DNA of 64,000 bases, from contig OZ005707.1 of assembly GCA_963930775.1 (NCBI GenBank), positions 6,572,001-6,636,000 of the forward strand, written 5' to 3'. This document shows positions 27,896-40,300 of this stretch, in pieces; positions within the stretch are counted from its first letter, which is position 1; each line of letters begins with the position of its first letter. A program made the translations under genes and the position numbers. Below the pieces are notes generated by a model that was given only the letters and a program-made list of their open reading frames with translations, searched no databases and had not been told where the DNA came from. The DNA is from Cliona cf. orientalis. Lineage: Eukaryota; Porifera; Demospongiae; Clionaida; Clionaidae.

Positions 27896-29918
27896 AGTTT
27901 ATGATTGTCATTAATTTAGCAAATCCTCATCATAAAATTAATTAATAGCAAATTGATTGTAACTTTTCGTACATTTCACACGTAGTGATTTGTATCAAGG
28001 TATTATTATTTTCTATCCAGATTTCCAGAATGATAAAAATTTACTCGTAACAGTTTTATAGCAAATATGTGATACGTGATTCAATTTCCAGTGCAAAAAT
28101 TTGCAAAATTGACTTAACGTGAATTACTAATAATATTATTGGCATCCAGGGATGTCATGCATGTACATGTACATGCACATGTGCATGTAGAGTGCAGGCA
28201 TGCATGTGTATCGAGGAGTGAGAATTCATTCAAATGCTTGTTCAGCGTAATTAAGTGAGAATTTGTTCAATGCTTGTTCGGCGTAATTGAATTAGAGTGG
28301 TCATGCGTGCATGCTTGAGGGTGACTGCAGGGAGCTGATGTTCGTACAATTTTTGGAAATATTCGTTACGCTTAATTAATTAGTTGTGAGTAATAATGAT
28401 AAGCTCCTCGTAATTGTTGAAATTAACGAAGCATATAATTCATAACAATAATTACTATAGGATTAAGTTTTTGTTGCACAGACACAAGGAACATTGTTAT
28501 TATTGTAGGATGACATTGTATAATTTTTAGTAATTAATAAGCTCGATCATATCCACCACACTACATGTCCTAATATGGTGACCATCTTGTATCTTATGGC
28601 TAACACCAAGATTACATCACTGCCGATTTCTGAACCTTTTAGTATCAATATTACACAACCAGAGATATTCTTCAAGCTTCCCTGATAATATCATTATAGT
28701 ATACCCACACCACTTTGCACTAATAATGAATTAATGCTTATACATTAAAATTTCTAACTTGTGGTTTGACTACACAATCTACACTCGCCACATGAATCAC
28801 TTACAAATCTTAAAAACAAACTCAAGGAGGGCTAGTGTGGTTACCAAGCCTCATGGGAACGCGCCAACCGTCGCGTCCTGTTTACGACCCTAATCGCCAT
28901 AAGCATACCTACATGTACGCTGGCTCCAACCCTCACTGTACTATTATATAATACCGTACGGCTATCTATCTATCTATACCCTTAGGTCGTACCGGACAAT
29001 ACCCCGGGGTGTCGGTTATGATAGTAGCTACACATGCAGTTCTATGATTTAGGAGGACGGAGTATTCCAAATATCCATGTAAGGTGAATACAAGCCAATT
29101 ACGCTAGCTAAACGTCACTACAATTAAATCAGTGCCAGTTCGCTTCCCACAGTATATCATAATACCTTTTTTGTGTATGCGCCACATGTGAGATTGTATG
29201 GCATTCTCTCTCTCCCTCCCTGCATAACCAGAACTTTGTGGTTTCAGTAATCGTATTTGAACAGACATTGCTGACTTTTAATGTGGAAATGTGGTCAATT
29301 ATTGTAATTATTGTAGATTGGTTGCCATGGGAGTTTGTGGTGACCAGTGAGGAATGCATGAGTAATGTTTATGCACTAGGAGCAGAGAGAGGAAGTGGTG
29401 ACGCACGAAAATGCAATAGGGTATTTTTTCACTACAGCAGAAAAAATGTTGGTATTGTATACATACACACACATTAAACAAGGTTTTGTAGCAATACAAA
29501 ATAGTTTTAAGTTAAAAAAACGTAGTTTAGGAACACTGAAACACATTGTGATACAGGCATACTTACTTACACACAGTTTTGTACAAAAAATTTTAATGCG
29601 CTATAATATTATAATAATAATAATATATAGAAAGATGTGGCAGATAGCAGTGACTATACAAATTTAATAAAGAAACTACATAGCTTTTGAGTGGATAATT
29701 ATTAATTTTTATTCTATTATGATAATATTGCTATAATACATTTTGATGGTGTATTTTGAAGAAGCGTAGCAGATCGAGAGAAAAAAAAAAGAGATTTTTT
29801 TGTGAGGAAAGGGTTAATACATAGCTATTACTTTTGTGTGTTGAATTTTTGTCTTCTACTTCCCTTGTTCATGCTATGAGAGAGAGATAGAGAGAGAGAG
29901 AGAAACTGAACAACTAGT
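27896..29918. other. intergenic region between convergent ACER3 and CASC3
   Basis: About 2 kb of AT-rich sequence with no supported gene. Features seen: an alternating ACATGTACATGT/GCATGT purine-pyrimidine stretch near 28158-28210, a two-copy tandem repeat at 28218-28291, and TATC repeats near 28968. ORFs here are short and repeat-derived. Confidence 0.65.
28218..28291. repeat. two-copy 37-bp tandem repeat
   Basis: Units starting GTGAGAATT and ending with GCGTAATT are repeated head to tail at 28218 and 28255 with a few substitutions. Intergenic. Confidence 0.6.
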
Positions 29919-32900
29919 CTAGTGGTAATGACAGCCATAGCCAACCATGACTTTACTCACCGTTGGTGAAACTATCGGGATTGCTTGACTCCTAGGCTTC
30001 TGCATTGGCTGTTGTTTGGTGGTGTGCTGCCTCCTCTGCTGGTCCGGAGGAATGGAGGGGATGAATAGACCACTGGGGGAAGTGTAGTGAGGATCCCCTT
30101 CAAGACCACCTAAAAATGTACACACACAATACAAAAAAATCGGAAGTACCAATAAACACAATCTACTGGTATATATACAGTCAAACCTCCAAACAAAGAA
30201 CACTTTGGGAATAATATAAATTCAGCTGTTTTGTCCCTTATATATTATAGAGAGGTTGTCCTCTTCTCGGAGGTTCTCAATGAATAGAAACTGTAGGGAA
30301 TGGTAGTTTTTGGGACCCCAAATCTGTTACAGTGTCCCCTATAGAGAGGTTTAATATACAATGTCCCTTTCTCGGAGGGTCCTTTATTCGAGGTTCGACT
30401 GTACTACACTATACCACACTACACTATGCATGGCATGGTCATGTAGTTTGACAGACGAGACGTGACAGACGATTACATAATTATGTAGTAGTAGCATGCA
30501 CGATATGCATATTGCATCTACATGCATATGGCTTTATGATTAGTATAATAAATGTAGGGAGGAGGGTTCAGTACACATGTTCACACGTAAGTAGTGTCAC
30601 GTTCACGTAGACGATATTATTGTGACAAAAACATTGCAGTCGGTGGTTGTACCTGGTACGGGCATTCCCGGGAGCTGGGGAGGAAATCCCAACAGAGAGC
30701 CGTCTCCTCCGGGAGGGGGAGGGGGAGGGACGCCGCCTCGAGGTGGTCCATCACCCGACACGGCGGGATGAAAGGTCTGCGCCTGCGGGGAGAAATAAGG
30801 ATTGACTGACTGGTAATCGCTCTCTCTCTCTCCATACACACATGTGGCAGTCCCATGTAGAAAACGAACATTATTCCATTTTTAATTAGCTTAATTCAAT
30901 TAGCTCTCCTAATATTATGCTTTGACAGTTGTAGCCAGAAGTTGGCTCACCCCTAGCATGAAGTTACTAAAGCCTAAATTTGAGCTTTCTGGGAGATTCC
31001 ACAGCAGAGTTACAATCATGTAAAGTAGAAATAGTGGTCAAAATATAATATTCATTTTCTACATGGGACTACCACATATTATACAAACAGTCACATTTCA
31101 CATACATACACACACACACACAAACATAAATATACCTGTTGCTGTGCCATTTGTTCCCAGATATACTGCTGCTGCTGTTGCATCATGACTGGATTTTGAA
31201 ACATCATGGCTTGTAGTCCCATCAGATCAGTCCCAGAAGCAGCTGCCGTCATTTCAAGCCATTTCCTCTGCTGCTCTATCCATTCTTGATAAGCAGCTGG
31301 GTCCATCGGGGCCATGGGGGGCATTGCCGCTGCAGCCGGAATAGGAGGCCCCCCTGCTGCTCCGGGGGGAGGAGGGGGATGACCAGCGGGATGTACTCCC
31401 CCCTGAGCCCATTGTCCCCCCGGGGGAGGGAGCTCGGTAGGCTGCTGGGGATGGGGAGGGGGGAGGAGAGGCTGTGTGGATGGTGGGGGCTGTTGTTGCT
31501 GCTCACCACCTCCTTCACCTGTTGATCGATCGAGAGAGAGAGAGAGAGAGATGGGGAGGGGGAGAGAGAGAAATTAATTAATTAATTAACTCCTTGAGTA
31601 CGAGTATGCAATAAATTAAGGCAACAAAATTAATACTACAGAAACATTAGCCTAAGATTGTATTTCTAGTGATAATTCAATAATTATTCTCAGGTGGGAT
31701 GGCACATACCCGGTATTATTAGTTTGGGTGGTCAGTGCCTACGATCTCATTTAGCTCAAACCACAATTTCCATGAAATATGCACACTTGTAGTAGTGGAC
31801 ACACAGGCTGTACTACATAGTATGACACTTTCAAGAACTGATGCATTTCACAAGCAATATCTCATGGGTAATTATTATGATTGCATTGCTAGCGCTCTAG
31901 TGCTAACTGGATGTCTTACGCAGAATTCACTTCGCATAACACCTCACATACATGTACGTTTTCTCCCTCAAATATTTCCCGTAACTCACTACAGTAGTGT
32001 TTTTGGAGAATGACCAACCTTTTTGTCTTTGGGAAGAGTATCGCTTTGGTTTTGACGTCGTCGGCTGTCCCCCATCCTTAGCTGTCGATGAAGAAGGCGA
32101 GCGTCCACTACCGGGTCTGTTCTTAGCCCCTCCTCCTCCTCCTCCCTTGTCACTCTTACTTGCTGACTCAGCAGATTCACCACTGCCACTCCCACTATTT
32201 GCCGTAGCTACCGCTGATGACGGACCTTGTGGTGTCGACTTAGACGCTGATGTAGGTCTGGCGCTAGAGGGTGACCCCTCCACTGATTGGCCGTCACTTC
32301 CAACCTTCTTCTCCTGGTCTTCCTCCTGTTGCTGCTTTTGCTGCTGTTGTTTCTGGAGACGCTTTTCGAGTGGTTCTATCACAGTGATCCCTCCACTCCC
32401 GGGCTTGGGCGGGGCAAATCTAGTCTTGGTGGGCGTGGTTGGCGATTTATCTCCTGCGCCAGCACTAGCACTACTACCACTAAATCCACCACTGCTGCCG
32501 CCGCCACCTCCCACACGGTGGTGAGGGGGTGGGCCTCCACCTGACCTTTGACCTCGACCCCTGGCCTTCCCCCGCTTGCTGGTGTAGTGAGTGACTAGGT
32601 CGTTGGCTCGAGACAGCGAGAATACCATCGTGTCTTTATGCTGTTTCTCTCCACTTCCACCACCACTCGCAGTAGTAGTAGTAGACGAGGCAGCACCTTT
32701 TTGTGTGTTACTAGGTTTCGCTGCTGTGGATGCCACCTCCCCCTCCCCCTCTCCTCCTCCTTGTGTGTTGCTGCTCTGCGGAGACTGAGCTCTGTTATCA
32801 TCACCTCTAGTGGCGTTAGTAGACCAGTTAGCATCGCTGCCCTGCTGGTTGGCTGAGTTGTTGTCTTGCCCCCAGTCTTCAGTACCAGTCTCACTGGCAA

Positions 32901-35900
32901 CTTGAGATTTGGACTGATCTCTGCACATTCCAAAAACAAAACAAAAAAATTGGGGGGATGTTCCAAGTCCATTGTTTGTAGAGGTGTTGATTTGAAAGGC
33001 AGACTTCAGGACTAGGGGTGGAAAATTCCACTGCTCCCCCACCCTCTCAGAATCTTGTACTGGTCATGTACATGCAGCAAATTTAAGGAATTGGCCAGAT
33101 TTTTAATAAACTCAGGGAAGTGTAATTATAAATTTAAATGGTTATTACAGTCTTCAATAATATCCATACGCACATACAACTAACCTGTCATCATTACAGG
33201 GGCTCCCCCAGTCGTCCCGTCTTCTCCTCTCCCCTCTGTCCCTCCGTCCTCCCTCTCGTCCCCCTCTCCACTCCCCCCTCCTCTGACCTCTCTCTTTGGG
33301 CCCCCAATCACCACTGCCATCATCATTGTCTCCATCTCCTCGCTGGTTGGGAGGGGTGCCGTCTTTCCCCCCTCCTCCCCACTGCCGTCCCCTCTCCCTT
33401 GGACCTCTATCCGAGAAACGCTGGTCTCTATCACGATATCTCCTGAAAAAAAGAAGCACGTTATAAACTCAATTCAGTGTTAAGTGCTTCAACAACGGCA
33501 TTATTCTCTAACAGATCAGATCCACTGGTACTACTTATGAGAGCAGCCTAATTCTCAAAACTAGGGACCTAAATAACTTGAGCAGGCAATGCAATGGTAT
33601 CTCCCTTACGTTTAGGATTGGTAGTAAAAGACAAACCTACTAAATTTTCATTAAATTATCATGATCCTATCCGTACCTATCATCTCTGTCTCTGCCTTGA
33701 CTGCGTCTGTCTTGTCTCTCACCACCTCCATCATCACCATCAGCCCAGTCATCACGTCTCCCCCGATTCCTTCTCTCCTCTCCTCTCTCATCATCACGAT
33801 AACGGCCAAATCCCCTCCCTCCTCCTCCTCTCCCTCCTCTCCTGCCCCCTCTTCTCCCTCTCTCCCATCGTTGGTCGTCGCGATCGCCACGATCTCGGTT
33901 CCAGTGCCGATCCTCTTGACGATCCCCAGAATAGTCTCTCTGCCCCTCTTCGTTATCACGTTGATCATTGCCACCATCGTTGTCATCATAATTTCCTCTG
34001 TCTCTCTGGCGACCACCGCGCCAGCCTCCTCCCCTTCCTCCGCCCCCTCGGCCACGCCTACCTCTTCCACCACCGCCACGACCACCACCACGATACGACC
34101 TGAATCTCTCACGGTCTCCGTCCTTCATGAAACTGCCTAAGTTGGGTCCCCTTCTGCCTCTCCGACCTCCACCCCCACCATCTTCATCTCTCGATCTGAT
34201 AAGGGAAACCAATACTGTGAATTAAAGCATTCTTTAGATAAAAAGATAACTTACTCTTGATCTCTTCTTTCCCAGTAGTTGGCAGACTGAAAGGGGGAGA
34301 GATGCGTAGATAGAGCAGTCATATAAACTATAAGCAAGTTATTAGAGAGCCAGGCAGAGAAAGAGAGAGAGAAAGAGAGAAGGAAGGAGAAAGATTACCT
34401 TTTTTTTCTCCCATTCTTCTCTTGGTTTTTGTTCATCCTCAACGTAGAGGTCGTGACCCCATTTCTCCACCTTGTCTGCTCGAGTCTTTTCCTCCTTGGG
34501 AGCCTGCCTAAATTGATGCACATCAATCAGTACCGCATTGAACAGCTTATCATGAACTTGGCAGTGGAAGTCAATAGCTACAAGATAATCCAATCACTAC
34601 AAAAAGTTGGACCCAGGCAGGGTGTGCTCCTAATTAGAATTAGGCTACCCACATAAAATAAAAGTTCGAACCATTCACTTTTTTGTGATGTATTATATAT
34701 TATTACCGGGTGATCCCTACTTATAGAACCAATCAACTCTGTGATAGATGTCAACCATTCATGTAGGTATGCTTGCCTCTCACAGGCTCAAGAGTGCTAG
34801 CTTAAAAGAGATAGTACCAAAGAATGAGGTGAAAGTGTGTTCTAGGACTCACTGTGACTCCTGATCTTCCTCTCCTAGCCTGTTGTCGTGCTGGTAGAAT
34901 ACTCCCTCCGTGGGTACATGCATGGGACCAGTCCTAGCGTCCTCCTCCTCTCCTTCTCCTCCCTCCCCCTCTCCCTCTCCCTCTCCCTCCCCTTCCTTGG
35001 CCTGCAGGAAAATGAAAATAATATACTCAATAATATTGGTTATACAATCAATATTAACCTGTTCCCAGGCCCCCTTTGGGAGAGACTCAGGATGAGGTTA
35101 GAGTTCATCTTAAAGTTAGAGTAAAGTACAGCAACCACAATTATTTATAGTATAATTCCACGAAAAACTATACTACTGATTTACTATAAATGTTTGGCAA
35201 TCAATAGCTTTTTTAAACATAAAATCTAATTATACTAACTGCTTATGCATGTACTAATGGACTATCAAAAGAAATGATGGATCGCCTAACTTACATTCTC
35301 TGACCGCGGCTCCCCCTCATCCTGGTCCTGGTCCTGGCCACCAGTCACTTCATCATCACCACCTACACATGTGCATATGAATACAAAAAGTTTGACTTTG
35401 TTTGTACATATTATAGTGGGAAATATTCGAGGGAGAAAACTTTTACGGATCAATAAGTGAGCCTTTCATGGAGAAACTATCGTGGGTGGCTGTCAAACCA
35501 CGAAATTTGTAAAAGTCTTCTTCCTCGAAAGTTTCCCATTATAGGGTATAAATTCGTGATTGACAATAAAAGGCCCATGTGGGGTATGGAATCACACCCA
35601 ATAATAGCAGTCATCAATACGAGGCAAACAAAAGGCATGGCACATCAACACCCACGAAATATGAAAAATATTTGTTTTGAACACGGAAACACTTTAAAAG
35701 CTTTCAGTTTTATGGGCTACGGGAATGGGCTATGGGAGTAGCCCAAGCTGAGAGAGACTAACTCACCATTATTAAGATATCAGACACAATAAATATTTTA
35801 CAGATTGAGACACGTTATGCAATATTATTACAACTACAGACACTCAAAATATATCACACAATAGCAGGCAAAAAATATTTTTCAGCAATATCAACTTACC

Positions 35901-36695
35901 ATTTTCTCCTATTTCGTTCTCTTCTCCCCCCTCTCCCTCTCCCTCTCCCTCTCCTTCAGAGTCCTCTTGTTCTGACAGCTCACTGTCATCTTGTCTCCCT
36001 CTCCTCCTTCTCTGAGGCTTTGCTTTCGGCCCTCCTCCTCCTCCCTCCTCATCCGATCCCGACACTTCTTCCCCTCCTGTCCCCTCGGCCGTGGCAAAGC
36101 TACCATCATCACTCTCATCCTCTTTTTCACCCCCTCCCTTGCCATCATCAACACCATCTCCTTTGCTAGCATCCTCCATAGGAATTTCACCGTCTTTATC
36201 AGTTGGGGATGTGTTAATTTCTTCACCATTTTTGTTTTTATCAGTGTCATTTATGTCACCTCCGCTTGGCTCAATAGTTGGTTTTTCTTCTTCTAAAGGC
36301 TTTTGTTCTTCTTGAAGTGGCTCTTCTACTTCATCATCTGCTTTGTCCTCAGCACCTTCTTCTGGCAATGGTGATCTTTGAGTCTCATTTATGTCATCAA
36401 CTTCACCACTGGGTAAGCACTCTTGGTCAGTTTGCTGCTGTTCCTCGTTTAAGCTTGTGTCTGCCTCTTTGGATTCAGTGCTGCCACCTAGCTCAGCTGT
36501 GGGCACTGTGCTGTCTTCCTCCTCTACCTGCTTCTGTTCCTCTTTGGGGCTCGTACTTACATCTTCCTCGGCTGTAGGCTCTATAATGTCTCTCTCCTTC
36601 CCCTTTCCCGATTCTTGTACTTCTGAGCTTGTGATATCTCCAGAAGGCTCACTTTGAGGAACTGTTGTTTGTTCTTCTGCTTGAATATCAGCCAT
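29919..36695 (-). CDS. CASC3: CASC3/MLN51 (Barentsz), exon junction complex core subunit
   Basis: Clamps eIF4A3 on spliced mRNA and acts in mRNA localisation, translation and decay. Exons: 35900-36695, 35295-35362, 34853-35001, 34399-34507, 34255-34286, 33677-34195, 33185-33442, 32019-32920, 31136-31518, 30653-30782, 29919-30109; 3537 nt, about 1178 aa against about 700 in vertebrates. After an acidic N-terminus (1-300) the SELOR eIF4A3-binding module is recognisable: GVFYQHDNR, then EKWGHDLYVEDEQKPREEW, keeping the Phe and Trp that contact eIF4A3. Then comes a long RGG/RD-rich region (two exons), a later KRYSSQRQK motif shared with vertebrate CASC3, then Pro-rich and Gln-rich segments. The last exon is read through a possible GTGAGT donor to a stop. 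A 5' UTR intron ends just before 36716. ATG chosen as the first after that acceptor. Assignment rests mainly on the SELOR half-motifs and KRYSSQRQ. Confidence 0.87.
30178..30401. mobile_element. pogo/Tigger-like MITE
   Basis: The left end CAGTCAAACCTCCAAACAAAG and right end CTTTATTCGAGGTTCGACTG are inverted repeats of the CAGTCGAACCTC type typical of pogo/Tigger elements, bordered on each side by TA. It is 224 bp, non-coding, with internal sub-terminal repeats such as CTCGGAGG. Located in a CASC3 intron (30110-30652). Confidence 0.78.
35412..35543. mobile_element. short MITE with TATAGTGGGAAA termini
   Basis: The left end TATAGTGGGAAATATTCGAGG and right end CCTCGAAAGTTTCCCATTATA are imperfect inverted repeats whose outer bases form TA duplications. 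About 130 bp, in the CASC3 intron 35363-35899. Confidence 0.62.
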
Positions 36696-37268
36696 TGCGC
36701 TTGTCAATGGCAGCAGCTGCAAAAAAAAAAAGGGAGTACTCTAAATAAAGCCCATCATGGACTTACAACTATCTCGTTTTCACACATGCGCCATTGATTT
36801 TGCACCTACATTAGTTTCGTTTACCTTAAAATCAAACTGGGTTCGGATATAGCGGCAGAGTATCCGTAGCTAGGCTTCAAAAGTCATCTTTGCCGCTGCC
36901 AGCACGATGCTGAGCGAACGGTGGAGAAGTTTACGGAGGAGTGTGTCACAATATACGGAGACTGCCGAGGAATTTTCCGGATGGGCAAAGGGAGCTTATA
37001 TAACCGGAGGCCTCCCCAACAACCCCATCTTTGTGATCATCCCGAAAGAAGGAGCTAGTCTTAGAAGTGGAGGAAGAAGGAACACCTCGAGCCTCTTCCC
37101 TCGCACGACCCTTGTCTCTACTCCGAGAACAAAAGAAAAGTGTAGCTTGTCCGTTTCTACTACCCGACTAGTGTCAGTTCAGACACGCTTCTACGCTCTC
37201 TCAAGCGCTAACAAAGTTGTGCCCGCCTTTTCTCTTTCCCCGAACCGACTCACCTTCGAGTTAAAAAC
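36696..37268. promoter_or_regulatory. divergent CASC3/TAF5 promoter and 5' UTRs
   Basis: The interval between the two start codons contains the CASC3 5' UTR intron (donor just below 36825, acceptor at 36717-36719). Downstream, a 447-nt open frame starting at 36907 overlaps the TAF5 start. The actual promoter core must lie in about 36830-36905. No TATA box is evident. Confidence 0.55.
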
Positions 37269-37353
37269 ATGTCTAGAGAAGTCGAAACCGCCCCAGTCCC
37301 CGATAAGGCCGCCCTTGCCACTGTCCTCTCCTACCTCAAGAACAAGAACTTGA
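36907..37353 (+). CDS. overlapping upstream ORF in the TAF5 leader (148 aa)
   Basis: ATG at 36907 opens 148 codons in a frame different from TAF5, running past the TAF5 ATG at 37269 to a stop just before the first TAF5 donor. The peptide starts MLSERWRSLRRSVSQYTETAEEF and includes a varied, protein-like GGLPNNPIFVIIPKEGASL. Nothing in it is recognised. It may be a translated regulatory uORF, an alternative start for the transcript, or chance. Confidence 0.3.
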   Translation: MLSERWRSLRRSVSQYTETAEEFSGWAKGAYITGGLPNNPIFVIIPKEGASLRSGGRRNTSSLFPRTTLVSTPRTKEKCSLSVSTTRLVSVQTRFYALSSANKVVPAFSLSPNRLTFELKTCLEKSKPPQSPIRPPLPLSSPTSRTRT

Positions 37354-40300
37354 AGGTATTTCATTTTTAGTACAAGATTAAAGCTTTTGATCTAATTTAA
37401 TCTATGAGTGGTGGGGGTGTCTATTTAATTATTTTGTGTGAGCGGTTGCAGTTGGGGGATAGGCCTATGCCCCTCTCATAAGTGTACATGCTTTTATGAG
37501 GCTTTGTGGGTTTTTCTTTGAAAGCTGCCGGCAATGGTGTGCTCTTAATAGCCGAAAGCTTCAGGTCTATGTAGCACAAAAATCGAAAGTTTTTGAAGTT
37601 GAAGTTTTGATCCGGATGAGATGAAAGCAGATAAAAAATATAATGGTGGTCATGTACATGTAAGTTGATATTAAATTGTTTCGGTGTATCAAAGCTTCTC
37701 TTAGCAACAGATTATGAGCTAAGCCAATCTTTCCTCTTTTTCCCTCCTTGAAAGTCTATATAACTATGTTGGGTCCGATATGTGGTGTCGCCCTGACAAC
37801 TATCAATCTAGAATGGGTACTGGTGGCTGTCCACACTAGAGAAACAGGCTCTCTGTTGTGTTGGACTGATAGCTGAGTAGAGTACTCTATATAAGAAAAA
37901 AATTTTGTCTGTATTGTCTGGGCACTAGGTGGGTGCCTACATGTTAACGATTTGCTGGGGTGCTGAGCTCTGAATGTTCAATAGTTGTACTACTAATTTG
38001 ATTTAGGCCTGCCTGTCATCTGTATGTGTAGGATTCCAATCAGAGAAAATTGCAGTTTTTAGCGTAATGCCTGAAGAAAAGGTGCCTTCCAGATATGGTC
38101 AATGGTTGCCAGGCACAAAGCTTGGATTCACTACAGAATCCTAGGGGTGGTGGGAGAACCCATAATGTTGCTAATATACTCTTTATCTTTACTTTGGTGA
38201 GTAAGCTTAGTTCTTTTTTGCGGTGAAGTCTAGTGAATACCCTCTGAGACAGGCTCCTCAGGGTCTCTGTGCCTCTATTGTGGCAAGTGGGGTGATCTTA
38301 TTTCTGGGCATTGTACGTGCGGTTGCGTTGAATAGAGTGATGATGTTTTATTTTGTGGTCACGTTGCCGAAGGGTGTGAGAAAGGTGTGAGGGGGAATGA
38401 GAACTAAAGGAGATTGCCTTGTGAAAATAAAACAGGTCACCGAGAGTTAGGCAGTCTAGCATGTCTCGTTTATATACTTGCTAACATGCAACATGGTTGC
38501 ATATATAATATTATTATGGTTATTATTGTGAAAATACAGGTGTATGCGGTGTTGTTCTGCATCACACGCCAACAGAGGTGCACAAAAATTAATAATAATA
38601 TTATCATAATAATAATTATGTATGAAAAAATAGTCACGAAACTGTGCAAATTTGGGCAAAATAATAGCAGTAGATTGTAATATCTCAGTGAGTGGCTGTA
38701 ATGCAGAACTGCCGAGTATTCAAAGATTGTGCATAAAATATGCGGAGGGTTGATTGGGGGGCTAGGATGTTTTGGCGGTAGAACTATGTAATTAATTTTT
38801 ATGCAGCTAGGCCAGGCCAGGCCATGTCTAGTCAAGGCACTAGGGTATGTAATTCAATTTCTAGTCTGGCTCATCCAGTATGTAGGTAATGTATGTATGC
38901 ACATAATATTGGGTAAGCCAAGCAGAAACTGCATCATATTGACCACATATGGGCAAAAAGGCAGTTCAAAGTACTCAGTACTAGATACCTACTCGCTATC
39001 TCCATGACAGTGGATATGTTTATGGTTAATTGCATAACTTCCCATTCTTGGGCAGACCCTCTCTGTTGCCCTGGAAACCATTGTTACACCATTACGACAC
39101 TTAGCTTACCTTCCTGTGTACCTTTTTAGTTTTGTATATCACATGTATGTTATGTGGCTACACTTATTTAGGGTAACTTAAGCTTTTTGGCTGTTTGGTG
39201 TTTGGGGCTTTTTGAGAATGCACCTTGCTAATCAGTGGTCAATTTTTCTTGTGAGATTTTTCCATCCCTATGATCTAACTCTGTGTCACTTTTAAGCTTC
39301 TCTAGACCAGGTATCCTAGCAACTGATGATATTCACATGCATACGCACATGTATACATCACCCACACACTACACGTGCACACACATACACTCCACATAAA
39401 AGGAGACCACTGAAGTCCTTAAGAAAGAGCTTGGTTTAGCAGGTGATGGAGGAACACTAGAAATGCCCACCTCCCTACAAGCATCGTCAGGTGGACAGAG
39501 GTGAGTCAGCCCCTGATAATTTATGAATGGGAATCCCATGATAATATAATTGGGGAGGATGCCCCTGGTAATTATTGAAGGAAGCCAGCCTGGATTTTGG
39601 AATGGATGGGAGTAATGAGGTTAGTGTGGGTGTACTGGCCACAATCCAGTTTGGGTCCTTTGCTTTGGTCTGGTCATTCGCTGAACATCCCATAATTGTC
39701 AACTCCTGTTTGATATCCTTCTCCCTCTCTCTCTCTCTCTCTCTCAAAACACAGTGGTACTGAGCCTGAAAAGTACAAAGACTCATACGCGAGGTGAGCC
39801 TACTACTTAAATATATTCATATTTTTTAGTCGTTAAAACAACCGTGGTACACCAGCCTTTAAAGAAGAAGCATTAAGTAACCTGAGCTAGTGTTGTGTGT
39901 GCTAACACTGGCGGATATGTGTAATCAAATACCTTTGCCACAATTGGTTGTTTGATAAGCCCTTACTCTCTCAAGCTTCTCTTAGCCGTTGGGCCACCTG
40001 ACTTGAGTTATGTAACCTATTTGAGAAGATGGGCTCATAATTAATGAGATGTGGTGTCATGTGTTACCATGGCGGCCGTGGGGTTTTGTAGGCTTGGGGT
40101 CTCGGATGGTGAGAAGTGGTCTGGAAGGTGGGGAGCTGGCATAATTTGTTTGTTCACGTATACCATTCACCTGGAGCCTGTCTACACCCTATCAACCGCC
40201 TAGCGCTCACTGATGTGGTTGGGATATTGAATTTAGCACAAGTATCGTGGCTTTGTGTCGCCCCTAGCAACACACCGGACAGGAAACTCGGGTGCAGATA

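Noticed and set aside
28145..28215. ACATGTACATGT tract as an origin or CRISPR-like repeat
   Set aside because: It is a short alternating purine-pyrimidine run. Similar tracts occur at 10565 and 18475 and show no spacer structure.
31927..33042. Reading the 371-codon open frame as an independent gene
   Set aside because: The true exon is 32019-32920. Its ends match an AG acceptor and GT donor, and phase is kept with neighbouring CASC3 exons.
33594..34140. Plus-strand His/Ser/Pro-rich frames opposite the CASC3 RGG exons
   Set aside because: They arise from the complement of GGN/GAY repeats. The minus-strand reading is supported by splice junctions in phase.
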